Assembly (NCBI GenBank): GCA_016284575.1
Contig: JAEEPD010000099.1
Coordinates: 1 to 5,031 of the forward strand
Direction of reading: 5' to 3'
Source of the DNA: Bacillota bacterium
GTDB lineage: Bacteria; Bacillota; Clostridia; Peptostreptococcales; Anaerovoracaceae
Length of the DNA stretch: 5,031 bases
The first letter of the stretch is position 1. The number at the start of each line of letters is the position of its first letter. The notes beneath the pieces were generated by a model. The model saw nothing but the letters and a program-made list of their open reading frames with translations, was not told the DNA's origin and made no database searches. This document shows, piece by piece, positions 4,757 through 5,031 of the stretch. The position numbers and the translations under genes were made by a program.

Positions 4757-5031
4757 ATGGATACCAGAAGACAGGAAATGTGCGAGCTTGCCCTTCAGAA
4801 CAGGCAGTACACCAAGAACATAATGCGCAGCCAGGACCTTGAATTTTCAAGCCTTTGCGCCGTTATCGCCGCCTGCAGGGGCATAAGGCTCAGCGATGAA
4901 ACGATAAGCTACACGAACAATCTGATCAAAAAGAGCAAGTTCCTGGGCAGCGAGTTCCTTCCCGGAAGCCGCATCGCTCTGGCCACCACCATGCACATGG
5001 ATCCGGATCCGGACACCGTCATCGAAAGGGT
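4757..5031 (+). CDS. Hypothetical protein, possibly DUF4003 family (C-terminal part missing)
   Basis: The frame opens at ATG 4757 after AGGAG (4747-4751, 5 nt spacing) and stays open for 91 full codons to the window edge. The visible part is soluble, helical-looking and charged, with no signal peptide or membrane segment. The stretch LCAVIAACRGIRLSDETI, followed by a basic helix (SYTNNLIKKSK) and LPGSRIALATTMHMDPDPD, resembles as I recall it the N-terminal pattern of DUF4003 proteins, a family of about 320 residues common in Firmicutes with no known function. This resemblance is weak and made by eye. The gene begins 19 nt after the T-run of the preceding terminator and may depend on read-through. 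No selenium link is visible in the sequence. Confidence 0.75.
   Translation, partial: MDTRRQEMCELALQNRQYTKNIMRSQDLEFSSLCAVIAACRGIRLSDETISYTNNLIKKSKFLGSEFLPGSRIALATTMHMDPDPDTVIER

Noticed and set aside
5000..5011. Tandem GATCCG repeat
   Set aside because: Two copies only, inside a coding frame where they encode an Asp-Pro repeat; not evidence for a functional repeat element.

Overview
This window holds a selenium-handling gene cluster, most likely from an anaerobic Gram-positive bacterium of the Clostridia type. The taxon is an inference. It rests on strong GGAGG-type ribosome binding sites, short AT-rich spacers between genes rich in G+C, a selenoprotein form of SelD, a PfoR-type EIIC membrane protein and a possible DUF4003 protein. 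Phylum or genus cannot be fixed from the sequence alone.

Layout. On the minus strand at the left edge (580 down to 1) is the N-terminal half of a class V PLP-dependent aminotransferase of the cysteine desulfurase / selenocysteine lyase type. It is divergent from everything else and is cut by the window edge before its catalytic lysine. After an AT-rich divergent spacer (581-842), the plus strand carries yedE (putative selenium transporter, 843-1901), a TusA/YedF-like sulfurtransferase-fold protein (1981-2187), a DUF3343 putative Se/S carrier (2189-2434) and selD (2522-3574). Then come a lone PTS EIIC-like (PfoR-type) membrane protein (3647-4657) and the beginning of an unrecognised, possibly DUF4003, gene (4757 to the edge).

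The most important point is that selD is longer than a simple stop-to-stop reading gives. It begins at 2522 and reads through an in-frame TGA at 2573-2575 that sits exactly at the catalytic Cys/Sec position. Just downstream is a bacterial SECIS-like hairpin (7-bp stem, GGUC loop, 18 nt after the UGA). SelD here is therefore very probably itself a selenoprotein, 350 residues long with Sec18.

How the genes may work together (inference from family knowledge): YedE brings in a selenium or sulfur species, the class V enzyme mobilises it as a per-selenide/persulfide, and the small cysteine proteins (TusA-like Cys11, DUF3343 Cys40/Cys43) carry it. SelD then makes selenophosphate from selenide and ATP. 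Since SelD contains Sec, the cluster would depend on its own product, and selA, selB and selC must lie elsewhere in the genome.

Two upstream-gene hairpins (2461-2499 and 3583-3598) each overlap a sigma-70-like promoter for the next gene. This compact arrangement, the alternative foldings at 4668-4738, and the small dyads in the divergent spacer are the main regulatory signals visible. No tRNA, rRNA, CRISPR array, insertion sequence or phage element was seen.
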